Assembly: GCA_964515235.1 (NCBI GenBank)
Contig: CAZEVO010000002.1
Location: forward strand, 1 to 64,000
Length of the DNA: 64,000 nt
Direction: 5' to 3'
From: OPU3-GD-OMZ sp964515235
GTDB taxonomy: Bacteria; Pseudomonadota; Gammaproteobacteria; Methylococcales; Methylomonadaceae
Below the pieces are notes generated by a model, which was not told the origin of the DNA, made no database searches, and worked only from the letters and a program-made list of their open reading frames with translations. Position 1 is the stretch's first letter, and each line of letters opens with the position of its first letter. Positions 27,457-36,250 of this stretch are shown in pieces. Position numbers and translations under genes: made by a program.

Positions 27457-28647
27457 TCACTCTATAATTTTAGCTACTACGCCCGCACCCACTGTGCGAC
27501 CACCTTCTCTTACTGCGAAACGCAAACCGTCTTCCATCGCAATCGGTGCAATCAACTTAACTGTCACTTGCACATTGTCTCCAGGCATTACCATCTCAAC
27601 ACCCTCCGGAAGATCTACCGCTCCTGTTACATCTGTCGTTCTAAAGTAAAACTGTGGACGATACCCATTGAAAAATGGCGTATGACGACCACCCTCGTCT
27701 TTAGACAGAACATAAATCTCTGCTTCAAAATGAGTATGCGGATTAATTGTCTTTGGATGCGCTAACACCTGACCACGATCAACCTCTTCACGCTTCGTAC
27801 CACGTAATAAAACACCGACGTTATCGCCAGCCTCACCCTGATCTAACAACTTACGGAACATCTCTACGCCCGTACAAGTCGTTGTTGCTGTTTCTTTAAT
27901 ACCAACAATCTCAATCTCTTCGCCGACTTTCACTACACCGCGCTCTACACGACCGGTAACAACTGTACCACGTCCTGAAATTGAAAACACATCCTCAATC
28001 GGCATCAAAAATGACCCTTCTACTGCTCGCTCTGGCTCAGGGATATAATCATCCATTGCCGCCACTAACTTCACTACAGATGGCGCACCAATGTCGCTAC
28101 TATCACCCTCTAATGCTTTCAAGGCCGAACCAATAACTACTGGTGTATCGTCTCCTGGGAATTCATACAAATCCAGAAGCTCTCTAACTTCCATTTCTAC
28201 CAACTCGACCAACTCTTCATCGTCAACCATGTCGGCTTTATTCAAAAACACCACAATGTAAGGCACACCTACTTGACGTGCCAATAAGATGTGCTCACGT
28301 GTTTGTGGCATCGGACCATCCGCTGCTGAACAAACTAATATAGCGCCGTCCATCTGTGCAGCACCCGTAATCATGTTCTTCACATAATCCGCGTGACCCG
28401 GGCAGTCAACGTGCGCATAATGGCGGTTATCTGACTCATACTCAACATGCGATGTTGCAATCGTAATACCGCGCTCACGTTCTTCTGGAGCATTGTCAAT
28501 ATCTGCAAAATCTTTTGCCTCGCCACCTTGGACCTCAGCCATCACTTTCGTAATCGCAGCTGTCAGGGTCGTCTTACCATGATCAACGTGGCCAATCGTG
28601 CCTACGTTAACATGGGGTTTGGTACGTTCAAATTTTTCTTTAGCCAT
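27457..28647 (-). CDS. tufA: elongation factor Tu, copy 1
   Basis: 396 aa. GTPase domain: P-loop GHVDHGKT (residues 19-26), DCPGH (about 81), NKAD (about 136), SALKALEG; then two beta-barrel domains with the aminoacyl-tRNA-binding surface. Carries aminoacyl-tRNA to the ribosome. Fourth gene of rpsL-rpsG-fusA-tuf. By reading both, its 1191 bases look identical to the second copy at 43928-45118, with identity stopping at both coding ends. Confidence 0.98.
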   Translation of the reverse strand: MAKEKFERTKPHVNVGTIGHVDHGKTTLTAAITKVMAEVQGGEAKDFADIDNAPEERERGITIATSHVEYESDNRHYAHVDCPGHADYVKNMITGAAQMDGAILVCSAADGPMPQTREHILLARQVGVPYIVVFLNKADMVDDEELVELVEMEVRELLDLYEFPGDDTPVVIGSALKALEGDSSDIGAPSVVKLVAAMDDYIPEPERAVEGSFLMPIEDVFSISGRGTVVTGRVERGVVKVGEEIEIVGIKETATTTCTGVEMFRKLLDQGEAGDNVGVLLRGTKREEVDRGQVLAHPKTINPHTHFEAEIYVLSKDEGGRHTPFFNGYRPQFYFRTTDVTGAVDLPEGVEMVMPGDNVQVTVKLIAPIAMEDGLRFAVREGGRTVGAGVVAKIIE

Positions 28648-28678
28648 GCCCTAACACCTTAAATACTATGAAATATCC

Positions 28679-30775
28679 TTAAGAATACTTGTTAACAATC
28701 GCATCGGTAATGTTTGCCGGTGCTTCCTTATACTTATCAAAGCGCATGCTATAAGTTGCACGCCCTTGAGTTGCTGACCTTAAGTCGGTTGCATAACCAA
28801 ACATCTCAGCCAACGGCACTTCACATACTATCGCCTTACCTGAAGGCGTATCATCCATACCATGAATAATGCCTCTGCGACGATTCACGTCACCAACCAC
28901 ATCACCCATATGGCTTTCAGGCGTAATAATCTCCACCTCCATAATCGGCTCAAGCAATACCGGAGACGCTTCTTTAGCACCCTCCTTAAAACCCATCGAA
29001 CCGGCTATTTTAAAAGCCATCTCATTCGAATCAACATCATGATACGAACCATCAAACAAAGTCACTTTGACATCGACAACCGGAAAACCGGCCAAAACAC
29101 CATTTTTCATTTGCTCAATCACACCTTTATCAACCGCCGGTATATAGTCCTTTGGGACTGTACCACCTACCACTTGGTTAACAAATTCATAACCAGACCC
29201 TTCCGGTTGCGGCTCCAACTTAAGCCACACATGACCGTATTGACCACGACCTCCGGACTGACGTATGAATTTTCCTTCACACTCAACAGAGGATCTTATT
29301 GTTTCTCTGTAAGAAACCTGCGGTGCACCTACATTCGCTTCAACCGCAAACTCTCGTTGTAATCGATCAACAATAATTTCAAGATGAAGTTCACCCATCC
29401 CTGAAATAATTGTCTGACCAGTCTCCTCTTCCGTATGAACACGAAAAGAAGGATCCTCTTGCGCCAACTTTGCTAACGCAATACCCATCTTTTCCTGATC
29501 CGCCTTCGTTCTCGGCTCAACCGCTACCGAAATTACTGGCTCTGGAAACTCCATTCGCTCCAGAACGATCTCAGATCCCAACATACACAAGGTATCCCCT
29601 GTGTTAACATCTTTCAGCCCTATTGCAGCTGCTATATCACCAGCATAGACTTCATTAACTTCCTGTCGACTGTTTGCATGCATTTGTACAATACGGCCAA
29701 CACGTTCTTTCTTTTTCTTTACCGAATTAAAAATCCGGTCACCACTAGCCAGGATTCCTGAATAAACCCTGAAAAAAACCAAAGTCCCAACAAACGGATC
29801 CGTCGCTATCTTAAATGCCAAAGCGGAAAAAGGAGCTTCATCATCCGCTGGACGTTCTTCTTCCGTCTCTTCATCTGCTAAAACACCTTTAATAGCAGCC
29901 ACCTCAGTCGGCGCCGGCAGATACTCTATAACCGCATCCAACATCGTCTGAACGCCTTTGTTCTTAAAAGCAGAACCGCAGATTGTTGGCACTAAATCAT
30001 TAGCTATCGTTTGCTGCCTTATGCCCGCTTTGATTTCTAGCTCTGACAACTCTCCTGACTCCAAGTACTTATCTAATAAGTCCTCATTCGCCTCTGCTGC
30101 CGCCTCAATCATGGAATCACGCCACTTTCCGCATAATTCCAGCATATCTTCAGGAATTGCTTTTTCTTCAAATGCAACCCCCATGTTACCCTCTTCCCAA
30201 TAAAGAGCCTTCATTTTAACGAGATCAACAACCCCTTTAAAATCCTCTTCAGCCCCTATCGGAATCTGCATCACTACCGGCCTGGCACCTAATCGATCAG
30301 TCATTTGACTAACTACCCGAAAAAAATCAGCACCGGACCTATCCATTTTATTAACAAATGCTAACCGCGGCACTTGGTATTTATTTGCCTGACGCCAAAC
30401 TGTCTCCGACTGTGGCTCTACCCCGCCAACAGCGCAAAAAACAGAACAAGCACCATCTAAAACCCGTAATGAACGCTCTACCTCAATAGTAAAGTCAACG
30501 TGCCCAGGAGTATCAATAATATTGATACGATGCTCAGGAAACTGCTTTTCCATTCCACTCCAAAAACAAGTGGTTGCAGCAGACGTTATCGTAATTCCAC
30601 GCTCTTGCTCCTGCGCCATCCAGTCCATGGTCGCCGCCCCATCATGCACCTCGCCTATCTTATGAGAGACACCGGTATAATAAAGAACTCTCTCGGTAGT
30701 CGTGGTTTTGCCGGCATCAATATGGGCCATAATCCCAATATTACGATATCGGTTAATATCTGTCTGCCGAGCCAC
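28679..30775 (-). CDS. fusA: elongation factor G
   Basis: 698 aa. GTPase motifs AHIDAGKTTTTERVL (residue about 17), NIIDTPGHVDFT (about 88), NKMDRSG (about 142), followed by domains II to V; domain IV has the tip segment GGRGQYGHVWLKLEP. Drives tRNA-mRNA translocation and, with RRF, ribosome recycling. 31 bases before tuf, 30 bases after rpsG. Confidence 0.98.
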   Translation of the reverse strand: MARQTDINRYRNIGIMAHIDAGKTTTTERVLYYTGVSHKIGEVHDGAATMDWMAQEQERGITITSAATTCFWSGMEKQFPEHRINIIDTPGHVDFTIEVERSLRVLDGACSVFCAVGGVEPQSETVWRQANKYQVPRLAFVNKMDRSGADFFRVVSQMTDRLGARPVVMQIPIGAEEDFKGVVDLVKMKALYWEEGNMGVAFEEKAIPEDMLELCGKWRDSMIEAAAEANEDLLDKYLESGELSELEIKAGIRQQTIANDLVPTICGSAFKNKGVQTMLDAVIEYLPAPTEVAAIKGVLADEETEEERPADDEAPFSALAFKIATDPFVGTLVFFRVYSGILASGDRIFNSVKKKKERVGRIVQMHANSRQEVNEVYAGDIAAAIGLKDVNTGDTLCMLGSEIVLERMEFPEPVISVAVEPRTKADQEKMGIALAKLAQEDPSFRVHTEEETGQTIISGMGELHLEIIVDRLQREFAVEANVGAPQVSYRETIRSSVECEGKFIRQSGGRGQYGHVWLKLEPQPEGSGYEFVNQVVGGTVPKDYIPAVDKGVIEQMKNGVLAGFPVVDVKVTLFDGSYHDVDSNEMAFKIAGSMGFKEGAKEASPVLLEPIMEVEIITPESHMGDVVGDVNRRRGIIHGMDDTPSGKAIVCEVPLAEMFGYATDLRSATQGRATYSMRFDKYKEAPANITDAIVNKYS

Positions 30776-30805
30776 TTCAAATCACTATCAGCTGTTAACT
30801 ATCAA

Positions 30806-31276
30806 TTACCAACGGTAATGCGCAAATGCTTTATTCGCATCTGCCATTCTATGAGTATCTTCACGCTTCTTCGCAGCCGCACCTCGATTCTCAGAGGCAT
30901 CTAACAACTCACCTGCCAACTTCAAGGCCATGCTACGCTCGTTCCTTTTTCTAGCTGCATCAATCGTCCAACGCATTGCTAACCCGACACGACGCGTCGG
31001 CATAACTTCAACAGGAACCTGATAAGTAGCCCCACCAACACGACGAGACTTCACCTCTACACGAGGCTGAATATTCTCTAGAGCCTTAACCAGCACATCC
31101 AAAGGTGCTTCATGGCCTTTGCTCTCAATCACATCTAAAGCACCGTACACGATCTTCTCAGCAACTGACTTTTTGCCACTTACCATGATCATATTCATGA
31201 ACTTCGCTAATAACTCACTCCCAAATCTTGGATCTGGAAGTATACTTCTTTTTTCGGCCGCTCTTCTTCTAGACAT
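30806..31276 (-). CDS. rpsG: ribosomal protein S7
   Basis: 156 aa. MSRRRAAEKRSILPDPRFGSELL start, VEVKSRRVGGATYQVPVEV near residue 73, ASENRGAAAKKREDTHRMADANKAFAHYRW end. Starts assembly of the 30S head; in E. coli a repressor of the str operon. Confidence 0.98.
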   Translation of the reverse strand: MSRRRAAEKRSILPDPRFGSELLAKFMNMIMVSGKKSVAEKIVYGALDVIESKGHEAPLDVLVKALENIQPRVEVKSRRVGGATYQVPVEVMPTRRVGLAMRWTIDAARKRNERSMALKLAGELLDASENRGAAAKKREDTHRMADANKAFAHYRW

Positions 31277-31292
31277 TTTCTACTGTACCTGG

Positions 31293-31667
31293 TTAACTTT
31301 TTGGTCTTTTAGCGCCATACTTCGAACGCCCACGTTTTCTTCCATCAACACCTGAAGTATCAAGACTTCCTCGCACTACATGATAACGAACACCGGGAAG
31401 ATCTTTAACACGACCCCCACGAATCAAGACCACGGAGTGCTCCTGAAGGTTATGCCCTTCACCACCGATATAGCTACTCACCTCAGAACCGTTAGTCAAT
31501 CTTACCCGAGCGACTTTACGTAAAGCTGAGTTTGGCTTTTTAGGGGTAGTTGTATAAACACGCGTACAGACCCCCCGTCTTTGTGGACAGGCGTCCAATG
31601 CAGGCACATTACTTTTTACAATCTTTCTAACTCTCGGCTTACGAACCAGTTGGTTAATCGTGGCCAT
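31293..31667 (-). CDS. rpsL: ribosomal protein S12
   Basis: 124 aa. MATINQLVRKPR start; TTTPKKPNSALRKVARVRLTNG with the streptomycin-site Lys (about 43) wild-type; KDLPGVRYHVVRGSLDTSGV holds the Asp (about 89) methylthiolated by RimO in relatives. Decoding-centre protein. First gene of the str operon, 110 bases after its predicted start of transcription. Confidence 0.98.
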   Translation of the reverse strand: MATINQLVRKPRVRKIVKSNVPALDACPQRRGVCTRVYTTTPKKPNSALRKVARVRLTNGSEVSSYIGGEGHNLQEHSVVLIRGGRVKDLPGVRYHVVRGSLDTSGVDGRKRGRSKYGAKRPKS

Positions 31668-31707
31668 ATCTTTTAGACTCCAAATTAATTTTTAAGCATC
31701 AGGCAAT

Positions 31708-31735
31708 AAAAAAACCGTCGCACACTGTACAACGG
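31708..31735 (-). terminator. terminator-like hairpin in the str operon leader (attenuator candidate)
   Basis: On the minus strand a 9-base-pair stem (two G-U pairs) with a 3-base loop occupies 31715-31735 and is followed directly by seven T (31708-31714). It lies after the predicted str promoter and 40 bases before rpsL, where termination would block the whole operon, so it is more likely a regulated attenuator than a plain terminator. Confidence 0.6.
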
Positions 31736-31782
31736 AATCTCAAATATTCTTTAACTAACCTGATATAACAAGCTAGCCGCTT

Positions 31783-31811
31783 ATAATAAATAGTTAACTC
31801 ATACAAGTCAA
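31783..31811 (-). promoter_or_regulatory. promoter of the str operon (rpsL)
   Basis: Minus strand TTGACT (31806-31811), 17-base spacer, TATTAT (31783-31788). It lies downstream of the rpoC terminator and upstream of rpsL. Five of six bases match at both hexamers. Confidence 0.72.
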
Positions 31812-31889
31812 GCACTACCTAATTTATGAACGACAAATGAACGTCTGCATGCCCCTCAAAACAGAAAACGAAACTATTTGCATCACATA

Positions 31890-31925
31890 AAAAAGTAGGT
31901 TAACTCAAAAAAAGCCAACCTACTT
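31890..31925 (-). terminator. terminator after rpoC
   Basis: Arms AAGTAGGTT and AACCTACTT (9 bases, perfect) with a 15-base loop, followed by a T-run on the minus strand, 41 bases beyond the rpoC stop. Confidence 0.8.
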
Positions 31926-31965
31926 ACAAGTAATCACATTGGCTTGCGCCCTTTTTTTATAAAAG

Positions 31966-34900
31966 CTATATCTCAGTATTCAAAGCTTTTTTCAGCGCTT
32001 CTTCAACCTCATCAATATCAACTTTTGTTTCTTCAACAACATCAAAAACATTTTCACGATCTAATTTGTTCTGCTTACGTTGCGCATGGTATGCCAACCC
32101 AGTACCGGCCGGAATCAAACGCCCAACAATTACATTTTCCTTTAAACCATGAAGCTCATCTTTTAACCCTCTTACAGCGGCATCAGTTAACACCCGAGTC
32201 GTCTCTTGAAATGACGCAGCCGAAATAAATGACTCTGTTGCCAATGACGCTTTAGTAATACCTAAAAGCATCGGTGCAAAAGTAGCAGGAACCTTATCTT
32301 CTACTTCCATTTTCTTATTGACTTCATTAACCAATAATCGCTCTAACTGCTCACCTTTGGTAAATTCAGTATCTCCTGAAGACGTAATCTCAACTTTCCT
32401 GAGCATTTGTCGAATAATCGCCTCGATATGTTTATCGTTAATTTTAACGCCCTGCAAACGATAAACATCCTGAATTTCCTTAACTAAATAAGCCGCTAAC
32501 TCTTCAATACCCCGTAACCGTAGAATGTCATGCGGTGTTAACTCACCTTCAGCAATGGTTTCACCCTTTTCAACAAATTCACCCTCAAAAACCGTAATAT
32601 GACGCCATTTCGGAACCAAGGTTTCATATTGCTCACCACTTGAATCGGTTATAACAATTCTTTGCTTACCTTTTGTCTCTTTGCCGAATGAAACTGCACC
32701 AGTTGCTTCCGCTAAAATTGCGGGGTCTTTAGTTTTGCGCGCCTCGAATAAGTCTGCTACCCTCGGTAAACCACCGGTAATATCACGGGTTTTACTCGAC
32801 TCTTGTGGGATTCTAGCTAATACGTCACCGACCTGAACTTCTTCACCATCCTTAATATTTGCTATCGCCCCAGTCGGGAGAAAATACTGTGCCACAATCT
32901 CAGTACCTGAAAGATACAAATCATCCCCATTTTCATCGACCAATTTAACCATTGGACGCAATTCTTTACCAGCACTACCCCGCTGCTTAGGATCAATTAC
33001 AATTAAAGAGCTTAAACCGGTAACCTCATCAGACTCCTGACGAACCGTAATTCCTTCAATAAAATCTACAAGCTTAACAAACCCACGAACCTCAGTTACA
33101 ACGGGGTGTGTATGCGGGTCCCAAGTAACGATAATATCCCCGGCATTAACTTGACCACCTTCCTTTTTAGAAATCACAGCCCCGTAAGGGATTTTATATC
33201 GCTCCCTCTCACGGCCGTATTTATCAACAATTCCAACCTCACCAGAACGTGAAACAGCGACCAAACTTCCTTCTTTATTCTGAACCGTTTTAAGATTATT
33301 CAGCTTAATGGTCCCTTCAGACTTAATTTGCACATTACTTACTGCTGCAGCTCTCGACGCAGCACCACCAATGTGAAAAGTACGCATGGTCAACTGCGTT
33401 CCAGGCTCTCCGATTGATTGCGCCGCAATAACACCAACAGCCTCACCACTATTAACCAAATGCCCACGACCCAGATCACGCCCATAACAAAGGGAACAAA
33501 CACCATGACGCGCCTCACAGGTAATAATAGAGCGAACCAATAACTCATCGACCCCATTTTCCTCTAGTAAAGCAACCAAACCTTCATCTAACATGGTTTT
33601 AGCTGGAACCAAGACCTTTTCACCGGCTCCATCAAGAACATCACCTGAAACAACACGCCCTAACACCCGTTCACTCAACGGCATGACTACGTCACCCCCT
33701 TCAATGATTGGAGTTAAGGTTAACCCACCCTCAGAACCACAATCGTGCATAGAGACGACTAAATCCTGCGCAACATCAACTAACCGACGGGTCAAATAAC
33801 CTGAATTGGCTGTTTTAAGTGCTGTATCCGCTAAACCTTTTCTCGCACCGTGAGTCGAGATAAAGTATTGTAATACATCTAACCCTTCTCTGAAATTCGC
33901 CGTAATTGGCGTTTCTATAATTGAACCATCTGGTTTGGCCATCAATCCGCGCATTCCTGCAAGCTGCCTGATTTGAGCCGCAGAACCCCGCGCCCCGGAA
34001 TCAGCCATCATAAAAATAGAATTAAATGACTTTTCTTTAACGGCATTGCCTTCGGCATCTATCGCATCTTCTTCACCCAGGCCCTCCATCATTACTTTAG
34101 CCACTTGCTCATTAGCTCGCGACCAAATATCAACTACCTTATTATAACGCTCACCTTCTGTTACTAAACCAGAAGCGTATTGATCTTGGATATCTTTTAC
34201 TTCTCGCTCAGATGATTCAATAATGGGTGATTTACCTTTTGGAACAGCCATGTCTTCAAGACCAATGGAAACTCCGGCTTTCGTTGCCGACCTAAATCCT
34301 AGATACATCAATTGATCCGCCAAGACAACAGTATCTTTGATTCCTAAGTTCCGATAGCAGTAATCAATTAACTTTGAGATATTCTTTTTAGTCATATCAC
34401 AATTGACTACACTAAACGGAATACCTTCAGGAACAATTTCCCAAATTAACCCACGACCCACTGTCGTTTTGACCCGACTGGTACGATATTCAAACTCACC
34501 TAAATCATTAAAAACTTTTTCTTTAATCCGTAGCTGGATCTTCGTACGAACTTCAACCTGATTAAAATGCAACGCTTTATAGATTTCATCTAGGTCGGCA
34601 AAAATACTACCTTCGCCTTTAGCATTTATTTTTTCACGACTGATTGCATATAACCCTAATACTACATCCTGTGTCGGATTAATAACAGGTTCGCCATTAG
34701 CTGGTGAAAGAATATTATTTGTAGCCATCATCAATGTTCTGGCTTCAAGTTGCGCTTCTATTGACAAGGGAACGTGAACCGCCATTTGGTCACCGTCAAA
34801 ATCCGCATTGAAGGCACTACAAACCAATGGGTGTAACTGAATTGCCTTACCTTCAATTAAAGTCGGCTCAAAGGCCTGAATTCCCAATCGGTGTAATGTC

Positions 34901-36180
34901 GGCGCTCGGTTAAGCATAATCGGATGCTCTCGAATTACTTCTTCAAGAATATCCCAAACTTCACCACCTTCTTTTTCAACCAATTTCTTAGCGGCCTTGA
35001 TTGTGGTCGCTAAACCACGCAACTGGAGTTTACTAAAAATAAATGGCTTAAATAACTCAAGACCCATTTTCTTCGGTAAACCACATTGGTGTAATTTCAA
35101 TGTAGGTCCAACAACAATAACTGAACGCCCAGAATAATCTACTCGTTTTCCTAATAGATTCTGTCTGAAACGGCCCTGCTTACCCTTAATCATATCTGCA
35201 AGTGACTTTAACGCTCGCCGATTCGTGCCGGTAATTGCCCGTCCTCGTCGTCCGTTATCCAATAAGGCATCAACAGACTCCTGAAGCATTCTCTTCTCAT
35301 TCCGAACAATTATATCCGGTGCATTTAGCTCCAATAACCGTCCTAATCGATTGTTCCGGTTGATGACACGGCGATACAAATCATTTAAGTCAGACGTTGC
35401 AAAACGACCACCATCCAGAGGAACCAAAGGTCGTAATTCCGGCGGCAAGACTGGCAAAACAGTCAAGATCATCCATTCTGGACGATTATCAGAAGCTAGC
35501 AACGCTTCTAATACCTTTAAACGCTTAGAAAACTTCTTAATTTTAGTTTCAGAACTCGTCGCATTAATATTATCGCGTAGATCAGTGACTTCCCCCGGCA
35601 AATCGATTGATTTCAGCAACTCGAAGATGGCTTCCGCACCCATCTTTGCATCAAAATCATCTCCATATTCCTCAACTTTCTCTAGATATTCATCATCCGT
35701 TAACAACTCACCACGTTCCAATGGTGTCATCCCAGATTCTAGCACTACAAATGATTCAAAATACAAAACTCGCTCAATTTCCCGCAGAGTCATATCTAGC
35801 AAAAGTGCTATTCTAGAAGGTAAAGATTTTAAAAACCAGATATGCGCAACTGGACTAGCCAAATCAATATGACCCATTCGCTCACGACGAACTTTTGACA
35901 AGGTCACTTCAACGCCACATTTTTCGCAAATCACCCCTCGGTGTTTTAGGCGTTTATACTTGCCACAAAGACATTCATAATCACTAACTGGACCAAATAT
36001 CTTGGCACAAAACAACCCATCTCGTTCAGGTTTAAATGTTCGATAATTAATTGTTTCAGGTTTTTTAACTTCCCCGAATGACCACGACCGAATTCTCTGC
36101 GGTGATGCCAATCCAATTCGAATTGCATCAAAGTCTTCAACCTGACCTTGACGGTTTAAAACATTAAATAAATCTTTCAA
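31966..36180 (-). CDS. rpoC: RNA polymerase beta' subunit
   Basis: 1404 aa. N-terminal zinc site CLCGKYKRLKHRGVICEKCG (about 70-90), active-site NADFDGDQMAVH with three Mg-binding Asp near residue 460, trigger-loop and bridge-helix region, and a second zinc site CEARHGVCSLCYG near 890. Catalytic subunit of transcription. Follows rpoB by 70 bases and ends at a clear terminator. Confidence 0.98.
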   Translation of the reverse strand: MKDLFNVLNRQGQVEDFDAIRIGLASPQRIRSWSFGEVKKPETINYRTFKPERDGLFCAKIFGPVSDYECLCGKYKRLKHRGVICEKCGVEVTLSKVRRERMGHIDLASPVAHIWFLKSLPSRIALLLDMTLREIERVLYFESFVVLESGMTPLERGELLTDDEYLEKVEEYGDDFDAKMGAEAIFELLKSIDLPGEVTDLRDNINATSSETKIKKFSKRLKVLEALLASDNRPEWMILTVLPVLPPELRPLVPLDGGRFATSDLNDLYRRVINRNNRLGRLLELNAPDIIVRNEKRMLQESVDALLDNGRRGRAITGTNRRALKSLADMIKGKQGRFRQNLLGKRVDYSGRSVIVVGPTLKLHQCGLPKKMGLELFKPFIFSKLQLRGLATTIKAAKKLVEKEGGEVWDILEEVIREHPIMLNRAPTLHRLGIQAFEPTLIEGKAIQLHPLVCSAFNADFDGDQMAVHVPLSIEAQLEARTLMMATNNILSPANGEPVINPTQDVVLGLYAISREKINAKGEGSIFADLDEIYKALHFNQVEVRTKIQLRIKEKVFNDLGEFEYRTSRVKTTVGRGLIWEIVPEGIPFSVVNCDMTKKNISKLIDYCYRNLGIKDTVVLADQLMYLGFRSATKAGVSIGLEDMAVPKGKSPIIESSEREVKDIQDQYASGLVTEGERYNKVVDIWSRANEQVAKVMMEGLGEEDAIDAEGNAVKEKSFNSIFMMADSGARGSAAQIRQLAGMRGLMAKPDGSIIETPITANFREGLDVLQYFISTHGARKGLADTALKTANSGYLTRRLVDVAQDLVVSMHDCGSEGGLTLTPIIEGGDVVMPLSERVLGRVVSGDVLDGAGEKVLVPAKTMLDEGLVALLEENGVDELLVRSIITCEARHGVCSLCYGRDLGRGHLVNSGEAVGVIAAQSIGEPGTQLTMRTFHIGGAASRAAAVSNVQIKSEGTIKLNNLKTVQNKEGSLVAVSRSGEVGIVDKYGRERERYKIPYGAVISKKEGGQVNAGDIIVTWDPHTHPVVTEVRGFVKLVDFIEGITVRQESDEVTGLSSLIVIDPKQRGSAGKELRPMVKLVDENGDDLYLSGTEIVAQYFLPTGAIANIKDGEEVQVGDVLARIPQESSKTRDITGGLPRVADLFEARKTKDPAILAEATGAVSFGKETKGKQRIVITDSSGEQYETLVPKWRHITVFEGEFVEKGETIAEGELTPHDILRLRGIEELAAYLVKEIQDVYRLQGVKINDKHIEAIIRQMLRKVEITSSGDTEFTKGEQLERLLVNEVNKKMEVEDKVPATFAPMLLGITKASLATESFISAASFQETTRVLTDAAVRGLKDELHGLKENVIVGRLIPAGTGLAYHAQRKQNKLDRENVFDVVEETKVDIDEVEEALKKALNTEI

Positions 36181-36250
36181 GCGCTTGTCCTCTAATCAAA
36201 CGATACGATCTGGAATAACCCAGCGTGTCTATAAGCCATTATGCTCTGGA

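Noticed and set aside
28862..29362. 166-codon open frame opposite fusA
   Set aside because: His/Asn-rich antisense shadow of the conserved EF-G frame.
35351..35872. 173-codon open frame opposite rpoC
   Set aside because: Shadow of a strongly conserved gene; Ser/Arg-rich composition and no recognisable motif.
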